From Streptomyces umbrinus (GTDB taxonomy: Bacteria > Actinomycetota > Actinomycetes > Streptomycetales > Streptomycetaceae): a DNA stretch of 64,000 nt. Position numbers and translations under genes: made by a program. A model generated the notes under the pieces. The model saw nothing but the letters and a program-made list of their open reading frames with translations. It was not told the origin of the DNA and did not search any database. This document shows positions 16,959-27,072 of this stretch, one piece after another. Numbering within the stretch: position 1 is the stretch's first letter; each line of letters begins with the position of its first letter. The stretch spans positions 6,634,001 through 6,698,000 of the forward strand of contig NZ_JAUSZI010000002.1 of NCBI RefSeq assembly GCF_030817415.1, written 5' to 3'.

Positions 16959-17450
16959 TCAGTGCCCGCCCTGTTCCTTGGCACGCTTGTAGGACCGCTC
17001 GATCTCGGCCTCCGCGTCCGTACGGCCCACCCAGTTGGCGCCCTCGACGGACTTGCCGGGCTCCAGGTCCTTGTAGACCTCGAAGAAGTGCTGGATCTCC
17101 AGACGGTCGAACTCCGACACGTGGTGGATGTCCCGCAGGTGCTCCACGCGAGGGTCGTGCGCGGGCACGCACAGCAGCTTGTCGTCGCCGCCCGCCTCGT
17201 CCGTCATACGGAACATGCCGATCGTGCGGCACTGGATGAGACAGCCGGGGAAGGTCGGCTCGTCCAGGATGACCAGCGCGTCCAGCGGGTCGCCGTCCTC
17301 GCCGAGGGTGTTCTCGACGAAGCCGTAGTCGGCCGGGTAACTGGTCGAGGTGAAGAGACGACGGTCCAGACGGATCCGACCGGTCTCGTGGTCCACCTCG
17401 TACTTGTTCCGTGAACCCTTCGGAATCTCGATCGTGACGTCGAACTCCAC
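16959..17450 (-). CDS. ppa: Inorganic pyrophosphatase (family I)
   Basis: A 163-residue cytosolic enzyme that hydrolyses pyrophosphate to two phosphates, pulling biosynthetic reactions forward. Metal-binding signature residues are seen in [10 protein letters not shown], with [17 protein letters not shown] (substrate region), [16 protein letters not shown] and the C-terminal [21 protein letters not shown] at 17450 gives [12 protein letters not shown], with GGAGGAG six bases before it. The upstream in-frame ATG at 17465 overlaps that ribosome-binding site and is unlikely to be the start. Divergent from the PBP4-type gene. Confidence 0.95.
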   Translation of the reverse strand: MEFDVTIEIPKGSRNKYEVDHETGRIRLDRRLFTSTSYPADYGFVENTLGEDGDPLDALVILDEPTFPGCLIQCRTIGMFRMTDEAGGDDKLLCVPAHDPRVEHLRDIHHVSEFDRLEIQHFFEVYKDLEPGKSVEGANWVGRTDAEAEIERSYKRAKEQGGH

Positions 17451-17529
17451 CGGTGGCTCCTCCATGATCAGCACATAGTTCTGGTGGTTAAGTGTCCCTC
17501 ACGCAGGTGTGTGATCGCGAAAGGGGCTG

Positions 17530-19116
17530 GTGGTCGTGCCAGAGCTGAAGGCTTGGCGGGCCGCGAGACCGCATGTGGTGCGGGTCGCGCGGTCCGTGAG
17601 ACCGCAACTCGTACGGGCCGTGGAAGCAGTGAAGCCACCGCTCGTACGGGCCGCAGGAGCCGTGAAGCCGCTGGTCACAAGGCCGTCGACCGTGCAGTTC
17701 ACGGCGGGCTCCGCCACCCTCGGACTCGTCGTGGCGGCCACCGTGGTCACTGCGGCCGGGCCCTGGGACTCCACCGGTCAGCGTACGGCGGAGCGCGAGT
17801 GGGCCGCATCGCAGGGGCGCGCAGGTGGCGCAGATCACGGTCATGTGTCCGGTACGTCCGGAAAGGCGCCGGCGCCCGCCCCCAGCGCCGCGTCCGTGCT
17901 CACCGGACTCGGCGGCTCCGTCGGCGCCGGCCCGTCCCCCACGGAGAAGGCCCTGGCCGACGTCCTCGGCCCGCTCCTCGGCGACCCCGCGCTCGGCACC
18001 GAACGTACGGCCGCCGTCGTCGACCTGGCCACCGGGAAGCGCCTGTACGGCAAGGGCGCGGACGACGCGCTGACCCCGGCGTCCACGACGAAGATCGCCA
18101 CGGCCGTCGCGGCCCTCATCGCGGCGGGCGCCGACCACCGCATCGCGACCCGTACGGTCCTCGAACCCGACACCGAAGAGGTCGTCCTCGTCGGCGGTGG
18201 CGACCCCACGCTGACCGCCCGCAAGGACGCGGAGGGCAACGCGAGCCTGCGCACCCTCGCCGACGACACCGCCCGCGCCCTCAAGGACCGCAAGACCGAC
18301 GAGGTGACCCTCTCGTACGACACCTCGCTGTACGAGGGCCCCGACGTGCACCCGATCGGGCTCGACAACACCAATGTCGCCCGGGTGACCGCCCTGATGG
18401 CCGACGAGGGCCGTCTCGACGACACCTCCAGCGGCACCGCGAAGCGCAGCGAGGACCCGGCGGCCGACGCGGCGAAGAAGTTCGCGGACCTGCTGAAGGA
18501 CCGCGGCATCAAGACCACGGTCCCCGGCCCCTCCAAGGCGACCGACCGCGCCAAGGCCCTCGCCACGGTGAAGTCCCCGCCCCTGTCCGCCCTGGTCGAA
18601 CGCATGCTGACCAACAGCGACAACGACATCGCCGAGGCCCTGGCCCGCCAGACGGCCGTCGCCGCGGACGAACCGGCGAGCTTCAAGGGCGGCGGCACGG
18701 CCATCCGCAAGCAGCTCAAGAAGCTGGGACTTCCTCTCAAGGGCGCGGAGTTCGCAGACGGCAGCGGCCTGGACCGCGCCGACAAGCTCACCGCGGACCT
18801 GCTGACCGCCCTCCTGGCCAAGGCAGCCGACCCGGCTCACCCCGAGCTCCGCGCCGCCCTCACGGGCCTCCCCGTGGCCGGTTTCACCGGCACCCTCAGC
18901 ACGCGCTACGCCGGCCAGCCCGGCACCGGCCTCGTACGCGCCAAGACGGGCACCCTGACCGGCGTACACACCCTGGCGGGCACGGTCGTGGACACCGACG
19001 GCCACCTCCTGGCCTTCGCCTTCCTCACGGCGTCCGACCCACCCACAGAGCCGACGGCAACCCAGAAGGGCCTGGACGCCCTTGCGTCAACGCTGGCGAC
19101 CTGCGGCTGCAACTGA
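17530..19116 (+). CDS. dacB: D-alanyl-D-alanine carboxypeptidase/endopeptidase, PBP4 (DacB) class
   Basis: A 528-residue low-molecular-mass class C penicillin-binding protein that trims or cleaves peptidoglycan cross-links outside the membrane. A basic N-terminus with repeated RPxxVRxVxxVKP units precedes one transmembrane anchor (GLVVAATVVTAA, about residue 60-75) and an Ala/Pro-rich linker. The serine-protease triad motifs are STTK (S185-K188), SDN (S363-N365) and KTG (K472). GTG at 17530 or two codons later (17536, better spaced from AAGGGG) could be the start. Divergent from ppa with a 79-base spacer. Confidence 0.9.
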   Translation: MVVPELKAWRAARPHVVRVARSVRPQLVRAVEAVKPPLVRAAGAVKPLVTRPSTVQFTAGSATLGLVVAATVVTAAGPWDSTGQRTAEREWAASQGRAGGADHGHVSGTSGKAPAPAPSAASVLTGLGGSVGAGPSPTEKALADVLGPLLGDPALGTERTAAVVDLATGKRLYGKGADDALTPASTTKIATAVAALIAAGADHRIATRTVLEPDTEEVVLVGGGDPTLTARKDAEGNASLRTLADDTARALKDRKTDEVTLSYDTSLYEGPDVHPIGLDNTNVARVTALMADEGRLDDTSSGTAKRSEDPAADAAKKFADLLKDRGIKTTVPGPSKATDRAKALATVKSPPLSALVERMLTNSDNDIAEALARQTAVAADEPASFKGGGTAIRKQLKKLGLPLKGAEFADGSGLDRADKLTADLLTALLAKAADPAHPELRAALTGLPVAGFTGTLSTRYAGQPGTGLVRAKTGTLTGVHTLAGTVVDTDGHLLAFAFLTASDPPTEPTATQKGLDALASTLATCGCN

Positions 19117-19188
19117 GAGCGCCTCTGTCGGCAGCCCCTGCGGTCCACTCCCTGCCCCAAGCGGCAGCGCTCACGTACGGTTGACTGC

Positions 19189-20313
19189 ATGACGAGCATC
19201 GGTGGTGCGGAGATGGTCGACTGGAATCTCGCGGTGGCGACCGCGACCCGGCTCGTAAGGCCGGGCCCAGAAGTGAGCCGCGACGAGGCCAGGGCCGTCG
19301 TCGCCGAGCTGCGCCGGCACGCAAAGGCTTCGGAGGAGCACGTCCGCGGCTTCACGCGGATGGGCGGCGACGACCTCCACGACACTCCCATCCTCGTCGT
19401 CGACCGCCCGGGCTGGGTCCGGGCGAACGTCGCCGGGTTCCGGGAACTGCTCAAACCATTGCTCGACAAGATGCAGGAACGTCGCGGCAGCACCCCCGGC
19501 GGAGCCGTCCTGGGCGCCGTCGGCGGCAAGGTCACCGGCGTCGAACTGGGCATGCTGCTGTCCTTCCTCTCCTCCCGGGTCCTCGGCCAGTACGAGACCT
19601 TCGCCCCGGCCACCCGCGAACTCCCGGCCGGTGAGAACGGCGGCGGACGCCTCCTCCTGGTGGCGCCGAACATCGTGCACGTGGAGCGCGAACTCGACGT
19701 ACAGCCCCACGACTTCCGGCTCTGGGTCTGCCTCCACGAGGAGACCCACCGCACGCAGTTCACGGCCGTGCCCTGGCTGCGTGACCACCTCGAGGGCGAA
19801 ATCCAGTCTTTCTTGGGAGAGACCGAGGTCGACCCCATGACCGTCCTGGAGCGCATCCGCGAGGCCGCCCAGTCCCTCGCGGGCGGCCGCCCCGAGGGCG
19901 AGGAGGGCGACGACCAGCGCTCCATCGTCGAGATCGTGCAGACCCCCGCCCAGCGCGAGATCCTCGGCCGGCTGACCGCCGTGATGTCCCTCCTGGAGGG
20001 ACACGCCGACTTCGTGATGGACGGCGTCGGCCCCGCCGTCGTCCCTTCCGTCGCCGAGATCCGCGAGAAGTTCCAGCAGCGACGCGCCCGCGGCGCCTCC
20101 CGCCTCGACCTGGCCCTGCGCAAGCTGCTCGGCCTCGACGCCAAACTGCGCCAGTACCGCGACGGGGAGCGATTCGTACGCGCGGTCGTGGACGAGGTCG
20201 GCATGGACGGCTTCAACCGGGTGTGGACCTCACCGAACACGCTCCCCACCAAGTCGGAGATCGCCAAACCGGCGGACTGGGTCGCGCGGGTGCACCGTAA
20301 GGCAGAGTCGTGA
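19189..20313 (+). CDS. Zincin-like metallopeptidase-fold protein, DUF2342 family
   Basis: A 374-residue actinobacterial conserved protein. The zinc motif HEETH (H183-H187) lies in LWVCLHEETHRTQFTAVPWL, and a possible third ligand is in LLEGHADFVMDG. The family is often labelled coenzyme F420 biosynthesis-associated or zinc-dependent metalloprotease; proteolysis is unproven. No signal peptide is seen. No Shine-Dalgarno precedes the ATG; TACGGT ends 7 bases upstream, fitting a leaderless mRNA. It precedes tilS by 171 bases in a conserved actinobacterial order. Confidence 0.85.
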   Translation: MTSIGGAEMVDWNLAVATATRLVRPGPEVSRDEARAVVAELRRHAKASEEHVRGFTRMGGDDLHDTPILVVDRPGWVRANVAGFRELLKPLLDKMQERRGSTPGGAVLGAVGGKVTGVELGMLLSFLSSRVLGQYETFAPATRELPAGENGGGRLLLVAPNIVHVERELDVQPHDFRLWVCLHEETHRTQFTAVPWLRDHLEGEIQSFLGETEVDPMTVLERIREAAQSLAGGRPEGEEGDDQRSIVEIVQTPAQREILGRLTAVMSLLEGHADFVMDGVGPAVVPSVAEIREKFQQRRARGASRLDLALRKLLGLDAKLRQYRDGERFVRAVVDEVGMDGFNRVWTSPNTLPTKSEIAKPADWVARVHRKAES

Positions 20314-20484
20314 ATTGAATCCGGCCGACGGCAGGTGAACGCCCCTCCAATCACCCGTCCGAGGGACCGTGAGCGATGGGTAGGCGTGCAATGCTCGGGG
20401 AACGGCCCGGTTCTGTCACCATCTACACACTCTGAGTGACCGACCTCGGGCTCACCCCCGACAATTTCATGAAGGGAACCGGAC

Positions 20485-21546
20485 ATGGGTCCCCATCCTG
20501 CGGTCGCGGCGATACGCCTGGCGGTCCGCCGCGTGCTCCATGACGTCCTCACCGATCACACGCCCTCCCTCGACGCCAGCTCCGCCCCCTCCGTCTCCCC
20601 GGGCACTTCGCACGAGCCGCCGCCCCCGCCGCTCGTGCTCGTCGCGTGCTCCGGCGGCGCCGACTCCATGGCGCTCGCCTCCGCCCTCGCGTTCGAAGCC
20701 CCCAAACTCGGCATCCGCGCCGGCGGTGTCACCGTGGACCACGGTCTGCAGCCCGGCTCCGACCTGCGCGCCGCGGAGGTGGTGCTGCGCCTCAACGAAC
20801 TCGGCCTGGCCCCGGTCGAGTCCGTGGCCGTCACCGTCGGCCGGGACGGCGGGCCCGAGGCCGCCGCCCGTGACGCCCGCTACGGCGCCCTGGACGCCGC
20901 CGCCGAGCGCCACGGCGCCGCCGCGGTCCTGCTCGGCCACACCCGCGACGATCAAGCCGAAACCGTCCTGCTCGGCCTGGCCCGCGGCTCCGGCATCCGT
21001 TCCCTGTCCGGAATGGCCGCCGTCTCCGGAGGGCCGGGAGCCGCCCGCCGCTACCGCCGCCCCTTCCTGCACCTCGACCGGCAGACCGCCCGGAAGGCCT
21101 GCATGGTCCAGTCCCTGCCCGTCTGGGACGACCCCCACAACGCGGATCCGGCGTACACCCGTTCCCGGCTGCGCCACGAGGGGCTGCCCGCCCTGGAGAA
21201 GGCGCTCGGCAAGGGCGTCGTCGAGGCACTCGCCCGTACGGCCCAGTTGTCCCGTGACGACGCCGACGCGCTCGACGCGTGGGCGGGCCAGGCCGAGGCC
21301 TCCGTGCGCGACGCCACAGGCCTCCTGGAGTGCGCCAAGCTGTACGCCCTGCCCCCCGCCGTGCGCCGCCGCATCCTGCGCCGCGCCGCCATCGAGGCCG
21401 GGGCGCCCGCCGGTTCGCTGTTCGCCCGGCACATCGAAGAGATCGACCGGCTGATCACCGGCTGGCGCGGTCAGGGAGCCATCAACCTCCCGGGCAAAGT
21501 CGTCGCCCAGCGGCAGGGTGGCAGACTGGTGATTCGGCAAGGCTGA
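20485..21546 (+). CDS. tilS: tRNA(Ile)-lysidine synthetase TilS
   Basis: A 353-residue PP-loop ATPase that attaches lysine to C34 of the CAU-anticodon tRNA-Ile, changing it to read AUA; essential in most bacteria. The PP-loop SGGADS occupies residues 56-61. Further family motifs are [44 protein letters not shown] and [17 protein letters not shown]. The C-terminal tRNA-binding part is short, as in actinobacteria. GAAGGGAACC precedes ATG 20485. It is followed by hpt after a 107-base spacer rich in small hairpins. Confidence 0.94.
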   Translation: MGPHPAVAAIRLAVRRVLHDVLTDHTPSLDASSAPSVSPGTSHEPPPPPLVLVACSGGADSMALASALAFEAPKLGIRAGGVTVDHGLQPGSDLRAAEVVLRLNELGLAPVESVAVTVGRDGGPEAAARDARYGALDAAAERHGAAAVLLGHTRDDQAETVLLGLARGSGIRSLSGMAAVSGGPGAARRYRRPFLHLDRQTARKACMVQSLPVWDDPHNADPAYTRSRLRHEGLPALEKALGKGVVEALARTAQLSRDDADALDAWAGQAEASVRDATGLLECAKLYALPPAVRRRILRRAAIEAGAPAGSLFARHIEEIDRLITGWRGQGAINLPGKVVAQRQGGRLVIRQG

Positions 21547-21550
21547 AAAA

Positions 21551-21632
21551 GGGTTCCCCTTCGGGGAGCGACCCGCCCCGGAGGGCAACCCCTTCGGGGA
21601 GCGGCTCCTCTTCGGGGAGGGCCGGGAAGCAG
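21551..21632 (+). repeat. Three CCC-TTCG-GGG mini-hairpins in the tilS-hpt spacer
   Basis: TTCCCCTTCGGGGAG, ACCCCTTCGGGGAG and CTCCTCTTCGGGGAG follow one another within about 80 bases. Each folds as a short stem closed by a stable UUCG tetraloop. They may tune read-through or mRNA stability between tilS and hpt. Confidence 0.65.
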
Positions 21633-21653
21633 CCGGTGGGACGACCGAAAGTG

Positions 21654-22214
21654 ATGCGGGTGGACGCGAAAGACCTGGGCACCGACCTCAAGTCGGTGCT
21701 CATCACCAAGGAAGAGATCGACGCGAAGCTGGGCGAGCTGGCCGCGAAGATCGACGCGGAGTACGCGGGCAAGGACCTGCTGATCGTCGGTGTCCTCAAG
21801 GGCGCCGTGATGGTCATGGCGGACCTGGCCCGGGCCCTGTCCACCCCCGTCACGATGGACTGGATGGCGGTGTCCTCGTACGGGGCGGGCACCCAGTCCT
21901 CCGGAGTGGTGCGGATCCTCAAGGACCTCGACACCGACATCAAGGGCAAGCACGTCCTCATCGTCGAGGACATCATCGACTCCGGGCTCACACTCTCCTG
22001 GCTCATCTCCAACCTCGGCTCCCGCGAGCCCGCGTCCCTCAAGGTGTGCACGCTGCTGCGCAAGCCGGAGGCCGCGAAGGTCGCGATCGACGTGGAGTGG
22101 GTCGGCTTCGACATTCCCAACGAGTTCGTCATCGGGTACGGCCTCGACTACGCGGAGAAGTACCGGAACCTGCCGTTCGTCGGTACGCTCGCGCCTCACG
22201 TCTACGGCGGTTGA
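21654..22214 (+). CDS. hpt: Hypoxanthine phosphoribosyltransferase
   Basis: A 186-residue purine-salvage enzyme making IMP (and GMP) from hypoxanthine/guanine and PRPP. The PRPP-binding loop is [14 protein letters not shown] (residues about 103-116); other family segments are [29 protein letters not shown] and [21 protein letters not shown] 21654 gives MRVDAKDLG; an in-frame GTG at 21636 is an alternative and neither has a strong ribosome-binding site. The tilS-hpt-ftsH order is widely conserved. Confidence 0.95.
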   Translation: MRVDAKDLGTDLKSVLITKEEIDAKLGELAAKIDAEYAGKDLLIVGVLKGAVMVMADLARALSTPVTMDWMAVSSYGAGTQSSGVVRILKDLDTDIKGKHVLIVEDIIDSGLTLSWLISNLGSREPASLKVCTLLRKPEAAKVAIDVEWVGFDIPNEFVIGYGLDYAEKYRNLPFVGTLAPHVYGG

Positions 22215-22426
22215 GGCACCCTGGTGGGACGGCGTCCCACTGAGGGGGGTCCAACCCCTGTAGGACGTCCGGGAACCCCAGCGGGTTTCGCGCCGTTGGA
22301 GCATGCGTAGACGGGTTTGTCAGCCGGACCGCGCAGCTTCGGGTGACAATGCTGAGGTACCGTCCGAAGAACAGTCTTATCAAACTCACTATGGCAGGAG
22401 GGACGGGGCGGCACCGCTCCGTATGG

Positions 22427-24466
22427 ATGGACGTGAAGCGATACTTCCGTGGGCCGGTCATGTGGATCGTGCTGGCCGTCCTTGCCGTGGTCGTGTTGAT
22501 GCAGGTCGTCGGCTCGTCCGGTGGCTACAAGACGGTGGACACAGGCCAGGTCGTCCAGGCGATCAATGACAACAAGGTCCAGCAGGCCAAGCTCACCACC
22601 GGCGACGAGCAGGTCGTAAAGATCGAGCTCAAGGACGGTACAAAGGTCGAGGGCAGCTCGAAGATCCAGGCGAGCTACATCGGCGACCAGGGCGTGGCCC
22701 TGGCCACCACCCTCCAGGACAAGTACCAGAACAAGCAGATTCCGGACGGCTACACGGTCTCGCCGACCAAGCAGAACGCTTTCGTCGGCATCCTGCTGTC
22801 CCTGCTCCCCTTCGTCCTCATCGTCGTTGTCTTCCTGTTCCTGATGAATCAGATGCAGGGCGGCGGCTCCCGGGTCATGAACTTCGGGAAGTCCAAGGCG
22901 AAGCTCATCACCAAGGACACCCCGAAGACGACGTTCGCCGATGTGGCGGGCTCGGACGAGGCGGTCGAGGAGCTCCACGAGATCAAGGAGTTCCTCCAGG
23001 AGCCGGCGAAGTTCCAGGCCGTCGGGGCGAAGATCCCCAAGGGTGTGCTCCTGTACGGGCCTCCCGGTACGGGCAAGACGCTGCTCGCGCGTGCTGTCGC
23101 GGGTGAGGCGGGCGTCCCGTTCTACTCGATCTCCGGGTCCGACTTCGTCGAGATGTTCGTCGGTGTCGGTGCCTCCCGGGTCCGTGACCTCTTCGAGCAG
23201 GCCAAGGCGAACGCCCCGGCGATCGTCTTCGTCGACGAGATCGACGCGGTCGGCCGCCATCGCGGCGCCGGCCTCGGCGGCGGTCACGACGAGCGCGAGC
23301 AGACGCTGAACCAGCTGCTCGTCGAGATGGACGGCTTCGACGTCAAGGGCGGTGTGATTCTCATCGCCGCCACGAACCGTCCGGACATCCTCGACCCGGC
23401 CCTCCTGCGCCCCGGCCGGTTCGACCGCCAGATCGCGGTCGACCGCCCGGACATGCAGGGCCGTCTGGAGATCCTCAAGGTCCACCAGAAGGGCAAGCCG
23501 GTCGCTCCGGACGTCGACCTGGGCGCGGTTGCCCGGCGTACGCCCGGCTTCACGGGCGCGGACCTGTCGAACGTGCTGAACGAAGCCGCGCTGCTCACCG
23601 CACGCAGCAACCTGAAGCTCATCGACAACAACATGCTCGACGAGGCGATCGACCGTGTGGTCGCGGGCCCGCAGAAGCGGACCCGGATCATGTCGGACAA
23701 GGAGAAGAAGATCACCGCGTACCACGAGGGCGGACACGCCCTGGTCGCGGCGGCGTCTCCGAACTCCGACCCGGTCCACAAGATCACGATCCTCTCCAGA
23801 GGCCGTGCTCTCGGCTACACGATGGTCCTGCCCGACGAGGACAAGTACTCCACGACCCGCAACGAGATGCTCGACCAGCTGGCATACATGCTGGGCGGGC
23901 GCGCGGCCGAGGAGCTCGTCTTCCACGACCCGACCACGGGTGCCGCGAACGACATCGAGAAGGCCACCGCCACGGCCCGCGCGATGGTCACGCAGTACGG
24001 CATGACCGAGCGTCTCGGCGCGATCAAGTTCGGCGGCGACAACACCGAGCCCTTCCTGGGCCGGGAGATGTCGCACCCGCGCGACTACTCGGAAGAGGTC
24101 GCCGCGCTCGTCGACGAAGAGGTCAAGAAGCTCATCGAGAACGCGCACAACGAGGCCTGGGAAATCCTGGTCGAGAACCGCGACGTGCTCGATGCGCTGG
24201 TCCTCCAGCTGCTGGAGAAGGAGACGCTGAGCAAGGAGCAGATCGCCGAGGTCTTCGCTCCCCTCGTCAAGCGTCCGGCCCGCCCCGCGTGGACCGGTTC
24301 CTCCCGGCGCACGCCGTCCACCCGCCCGCCGGTGCTCTCCCCCAGGGAGCTGTCACTGACGAACGGGACGAACGGCGCGAGCCCCGCGATCACCGCGAGC
24401 ACCAGTGCCTCCACCGAGGCGCTCCCGGTGACCGAGTCGGCCCCTGAGGACCGTTCCGAGAGCTGA
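22427..24466 (+). CDS. ftsH: ATP-dependent zinc metalloprotease FtsH
   Basis: A 679-residue membrane-anchored AAA+ protease that extracts and degrades membrane and regulatory proteins. Two transmembrane segments ([39 protein letters not shown]) flank an extracytoplasmic domain. The AAA module has Walker A GPPGTGKT (residues 211-218), Walker [11 protein letters not shown] and the SRH region ending [13 protein letters not shown]; the protease site is HEGGH (433-437). The C-terminus is a Ser/Thr-rich tail. ATG 22427 ([10 protein letters not shown]) is chosen by family length; ATGs at 22391 and 22343 are in frame, and a strong AGGAGGG occurs inside that upstream stretch, so the start is not settled. 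Confidence 0.94.
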   Translation: MDVKRYFRGPVMWIVLAVLAVVVLMQVVGSSGGYKTVDTGQVVQAINDNKVQQAKLTTGDEQVVKIELKDGTKVEGSSKIQASYIGDQGVALATTLQDKYQNKQIPDGYTVSPTKQNAFVGILLSLLPFVLIVVVFLFLMNQMQGGGSRVMNFGKSKAKLITKDTPKTTFADVAGSDEAVEELHEIKEFLQEPAKFQAVGAKIPKGVLLYGPPGTGKTLLARAVAGEAGVPFYSISGSDFVEMFVGVGASRVRDLFEQAKANAPAIVFVDEIDAVGRHRGAGLGGGHDEREQTLNQLLVEMDGFDVKGGVILIAATNRPDILDPALLRPGRFDRQIAVDRPDMQGRLEILKVHQKGKPVAPDVDLGAVARRTPGFTGADLSNVLNEAALLTARSNLKLIDNNMLDEAIDRVVAGPQKRTRIMSDKEKKITAYHEGGHALVAAASPNSDPVHKITILSRGRALGYTMVLPDEDKYSTTRNEMLDQLAYMLGGRAAEELVFHDPTTGAANDIEKATATARAMVTQYGMTERLGAIKFGGDNTEPFLGREMSHPRDYSEEVAALVDEEVKKLIENAHNEAWEILVENRDVLDALVLQLLEKETLSKEQIAEVFAPLVKRPARPAWTGSSRRTPSTRPPVLSPRELSLTNGTNGASPAITASTSASTEALPVTESAPEDRSES

Positions 24467-24510
24467 TCCAGGCTCGGGTGCGATACACCTCACCAGGTCC
24501 GGAACGAATG

Positions 24511-24544
24511 CCGCGCCCCCCAGGTCTTAGCCTGGGGGGCGCGG
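24511..24544 (+). terminator. Hairpin after ftsH
   Basis: CGCGCCCCCCAGG and CCTGGGGGGCGCGG pair perfectly over 13 bases with a TCTTAG loop. It separates ftsH from folE. Confidence 0.85.
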
Positions 24545-24612
24545 CATCGTTGTATGCCCGAACATGAGACGCGTGATCCGTACGCGTCACAGGCTCAGGA
24601 ACGAGGCACGAG

Positions 24613-25218
24613 ATGACCGATCCCGTGACGCTGGACGGCGAGGGCACAATCGGCGAATTCGACGAGAAGCGCGCCGAGAACGCCGTACGAGAGCTGCTGA
24701 TCGCGGTCGGTGAGGACCCGGACCGTGAGGGGCTGCGGGAGACGCCGGGGCGGGTGGCCCGGGCGTACAAGGAGATCTTCGCGGGGCTGTGGCAGACGCC
24801 CGAGGACGTCCTGACGACGACGTTCGATCTCGGCCACGACGAGATGATCCTGGTGAAGGACATCGAGGTGTTCTCGACCTGCGAGCACCATCTGGTTCCG
24901 TTCAGGGGCGTCGCGCACGTCGGGTACATCCCGAGCACGAACGGCAAGATCACGGGGCTGTCGAAGCTGGCGCGGCTCGTGGACGTCTACGCCCGGCGGC
25001 CACAGGTGCAGGAACGGCTCACCACGCAGATCGCCGAGTCGCTGATGCAGATCCTGGAGCCGCGTGGCGTGATCGTGGTGGTCGAGTGCGAGCACATGTG
25101 CATGTCGATGCGGGGGATTCGCAAGCCGGGGGCGAAGACCATAACGTCGGCCGTTCGGGGGCAGCTGCGGGATGCTGCGACCCGTAACGAGGCGATGAGC
25201 CTCATCATGGCTCGCTGA
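24613..25218 (+). CDS. folE: GTP cyclohydrolase I
   Basis: A 201-residue enzyme catalysing the first step of tetrahydrofolate synthesis: GTP to 7,8-dihydroneopterin triphosphate. Zinc and catalytic residues are visible in [13 protein letters not shown] and [14 protein letters not shown]; substrate segments include [16 protein letters not shown] and [35 protein letters not shown] precedes ATG 24613. It is convergent with the folate operon on the other strand, whose products act downstream in the same pathway. Confidence 0.96.
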   Translation: MTDPVTLDGEGTIGEFDEKRAENAVRELLIAVGEDPDREGLRETPGRVARAYKEIFAGLWQTPEDVLTTTFDLGHDEMILVKDIEVFSTCEHHLVPFRGVAHVGYIPSTNGKITGLSKLARLVDVYARRPQVQERLTTQIAESLMQILEPRGVIVVVECEHMCMSMRGIRKPGAKTITSAVRGQLRDAATRNEAMSLIMAR

Positions 25219-25282
25219 GCGCGGCGGGTCGCTTCGCGGGACGTTTTCCCTCACCGGAACGCTTCGCGGTACGTGCGGGTTC

Positions 25283-25336
25283 GTTGTGGCTGGGCGCGCA
25301 GTTCCCCGCGCCCCTGGACCTACGGGGCTGCGCCCC
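25283..25336 (-). repeat. Dispersed intergenic repeat copy B
   Basis: On the minus strand this reads GGGGCGCGGGGAACTGCGCG, the core shared with copies at 49316, 49397 and 59903. It lies between the convergent genes folE and DUF3180. Confidence 0.7.
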
Positions 25337-25337
25337 G

Positions 25338-25823
25338 TTACGTCGCTCGGGCCGTGCCGCCGTTCGTGTCGTCGTCCTCCGGGAGCTTGCAGACGCGCTC
25401 CAGGAAGAAGGCGGCCGCTACGACGGCGATGCCCGCGAGGACGGAGAAGCCGGCGTAGACGGCCTGGTCGCGGCGGGCGGGGATGTCGAGGGACTCCAGG
25501 AGGAAGACGCCCGTGCCGCCGTACATACCGGCGACGAGGGCGGCCACGAGGGCACTGGCCTGGCCGAAAACGACCGCTCGGGCCGCCATCATGGGGTCGA
25601 CGCCCTTCGCGTCGGGGCGGCGCTCGCGCTGGGCCTTGAGACGGGCCCGTAGGGAGAGCGCCGTGGCCAGGAGCACGACGGCGATCAGAGCGAGGACGAT
25701 GGGGGCGGCCAGCGGGACCCGGGGGAGTGTCCCGACCGAGTTCCACAGGCGGGCACCCGCCCAGGACAGCAACCCGGCGACGAAGAACACCGCGGCCAGC
25801 GTCCTGATGCGCAGCTCTTTCAC
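25338..25823 (-). CDS. DUF3180 integral membrane protein
   Basis: A 161-residue actinobacterial membrane protein with four hydrophobic segments: TLAAVFFVAGLLSWAGARL, VPLAAPIVLALIAVVLLATAL, ASALVAALVAGMYGG and VLAGIAVVAAAFFLERVC. DUF3180 genes regularly close the actinobacterial folate cluster after folK, as here. A transport or anchoring role for folate synthesis has been suggested by context only. The C-terminal tail is acidic and cytoplasmic if the N-terminus is inside. Confidence 0.86.
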   Translation of the reverse strand: MKELRIRTLAAVFFVAGLLSWAGARLWNSVGTLPRVPLAAPIVLALIAVVLLATALSLRARLKAQRERRPDAKGVDPMMAARAVVFGQASALVAALVAGMYGGTGVFLLESLDIPARRDQAVYAGFSVLAGIAVVAAAFFLERVCKLPEDDDTNGGTARAT

Positions 25824-25869
25824 ATTGCCCCTTCGATCGACCCGCCTGTGTGCGTCTCGACCTTAACGA

Positions 25870-26478
25870 CTACTCGGGCAGCTGGAGTTCCAGGTCGGCG
25901 CGGGGCGCCACACCTTCCCTGGGGACGTCGGCGAGCAGGTGCGCCACGGGGCCGCGGCCGGGGAACTGGGCCTCGGGCTCCACGTCGTACCAGGGGGCCA
26001 GGACGAAGGCGCGCTCGTGGGCCCGGGGGTGCGGGAGGGTCAGCACCGGGTCGTCCGAGACCAGGTCCGCGTACGCCACGATGTCCACGTCGATCGTGCG
26101 GGGCCCCCAGCGCTCGTCCCGGACGCGGTGGAAGGCCTCCTCGACCGCGTGGGCCCGCTCCAGGAGCGAGGAGGGCGGGAGGGTCGTCTTCAGCACGATC
26201 ACCGCGTTGAAGTACGTCGGCTGGCTGCCTGGGTCCACGCCCCACGGCTCCGTCTCGTACACCGGAGAGACCGCCTTGATGCGGACGCCCGGGGTGTCCT
26301 CCAGGGCGTCGATGGCGCCCTGGAGGGTCTCCAGACGGTTGCCGAGGTTCGAGCCGAGGGAGAGCACGGCGCGCCTGGGGTTCTGCAGGGTCGTGTCGGC
26401 GGCGTCCACGCGCTCCACCACGGAGGCGGGCACCGGCTGGACGGTCGGGTCGCTCTGGCCCTCGGTGAACGCGGTCAT
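25870..26478 (-). CDS. folK: 2-amino-4-hydroxy-6-hydroxymethyldihydropteridine pyrophosphokinase
   Basis: A 202-residue HPPK that pyrophosphorylates 6-hydroxymethyl-dihydropterin for folate synthesis. Motifs are LSLGSNLGNRLETL, VYETEPWG, YFNAVIVL, RWGPRTIDVDIVAY (metal and ATP binding) and LPHPRAHERAFVLAPW. Residues 1-35 form an extra N-terminal segment. Its ATG overlaps the folB stop (ATGA at 26475-26478), so the two are translationally coupled. Confidence 0.95.
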   Translation of the reverse strand: MTAFTEGQSDPTVQPVPASVVERVDAADTTLQNPRRAVLSLGSNLGNRLETLQGAIDALEDTPGVRIKAVSPVYETEPWGVDPGSQPTYFNAVIVLKTTLPPSSLLERAHAVEEAFHRVRDERWGPRTIDVDIVAYADLVSDDPVLTLPHPRAHERAFVLAPWYDVEPEAQFPGRGPVAHLLADVPREGVAPRADLELQLPE

Positions 26479-26834
26479 GCTCGGCTCCGGGTGATGGTGA
26501 CGGTCACGTCGTCGAAGGGGACCGTGATCGGGGCGTCCGGCTTGTGGACGCACACCTCGATCTCCTGGACCCCCTCGTGCTTGAGGCACGTCTGTGCGAT
26601 GCGCTCGGCGAGGGTCTCGATGAGGTTCACCGGCTCGCCCTCGACGACGGCCACGACCTCCTCCGCCACGATGCCGTAGTGCACGGTCTTCGTGAGGTCG
26701 TCGTCGGCCGCGGCAGGCCGGGTGTCCAGGCCGATCGTGAGGTCCACGATGAAGGTCTGGCCCTCTTCGCGTTCCTTGGGAAAGACACCGTGGTGCCCGC
26801 GGGCCCTGAGGCCGCGCAGCGCGACACGATCCAC
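26475..26834 (-). CDS. folB: Dihydroneopterin aldolase
   Basis: A 119-residue enzyme that cleaves 7,8-dihydroneopterin to 6-hydroxymethyl-dihydropterin and glycolaldehyde. Family features are LRGLRARGHHGVFPKEREEGQ, VHYGIVAEEV, NLIETLAERIAQ and VCVHKPDAPI. GTG at 26834 (VDRVALRG) is chosen because AGGAG lies 8 bases upstream and gives the normal family length; an upstream extension to 26939 is compositionally poor. A 238-base gap separates it from the NTF2-like gene, so a second promoter may exist here. Confidence 0.94.
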   Translation of the reverse strand: MDRVALRGLRARGHHGVFPKEREEGQTFIVDLTIGLDTRPAAADDDLTKTVHYGIVAEEVVAVVEGEPVNLIETLAERIAQTCLKHEGVQEIEVCVHKPDAPITVPFDDVTVTITRSRA

Positions 26835-27072
26835 GCGAATCACTCCTGCAATCGTCGGTAACGGCGGGCTCTCCCGAGTGCGGTCGGCAACACCGGCCTC
26901 ATTCGAATCTACCTGCGAGCACTGACAGCGCTCGCCCACAGGGGGCTCGCCCCGCCCGGGGGCAACAAGGGTTCATCGAGTGTTCTCTTTGGGGGCGTGC
27001 GGCGGCTCACGGGCTGGTAGCCGCCCCTACCCCGGGGCCGGTGATCTCAACCTCTGCTTGGCCCCTACCCAC

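Noticed and set aside
17451..17474. Upstream start codons of pyrophosphatase
   Set aside because: The ATG at 17465 overlaps the GGAGGAG ribosome-binding site that serves GTG 17450.
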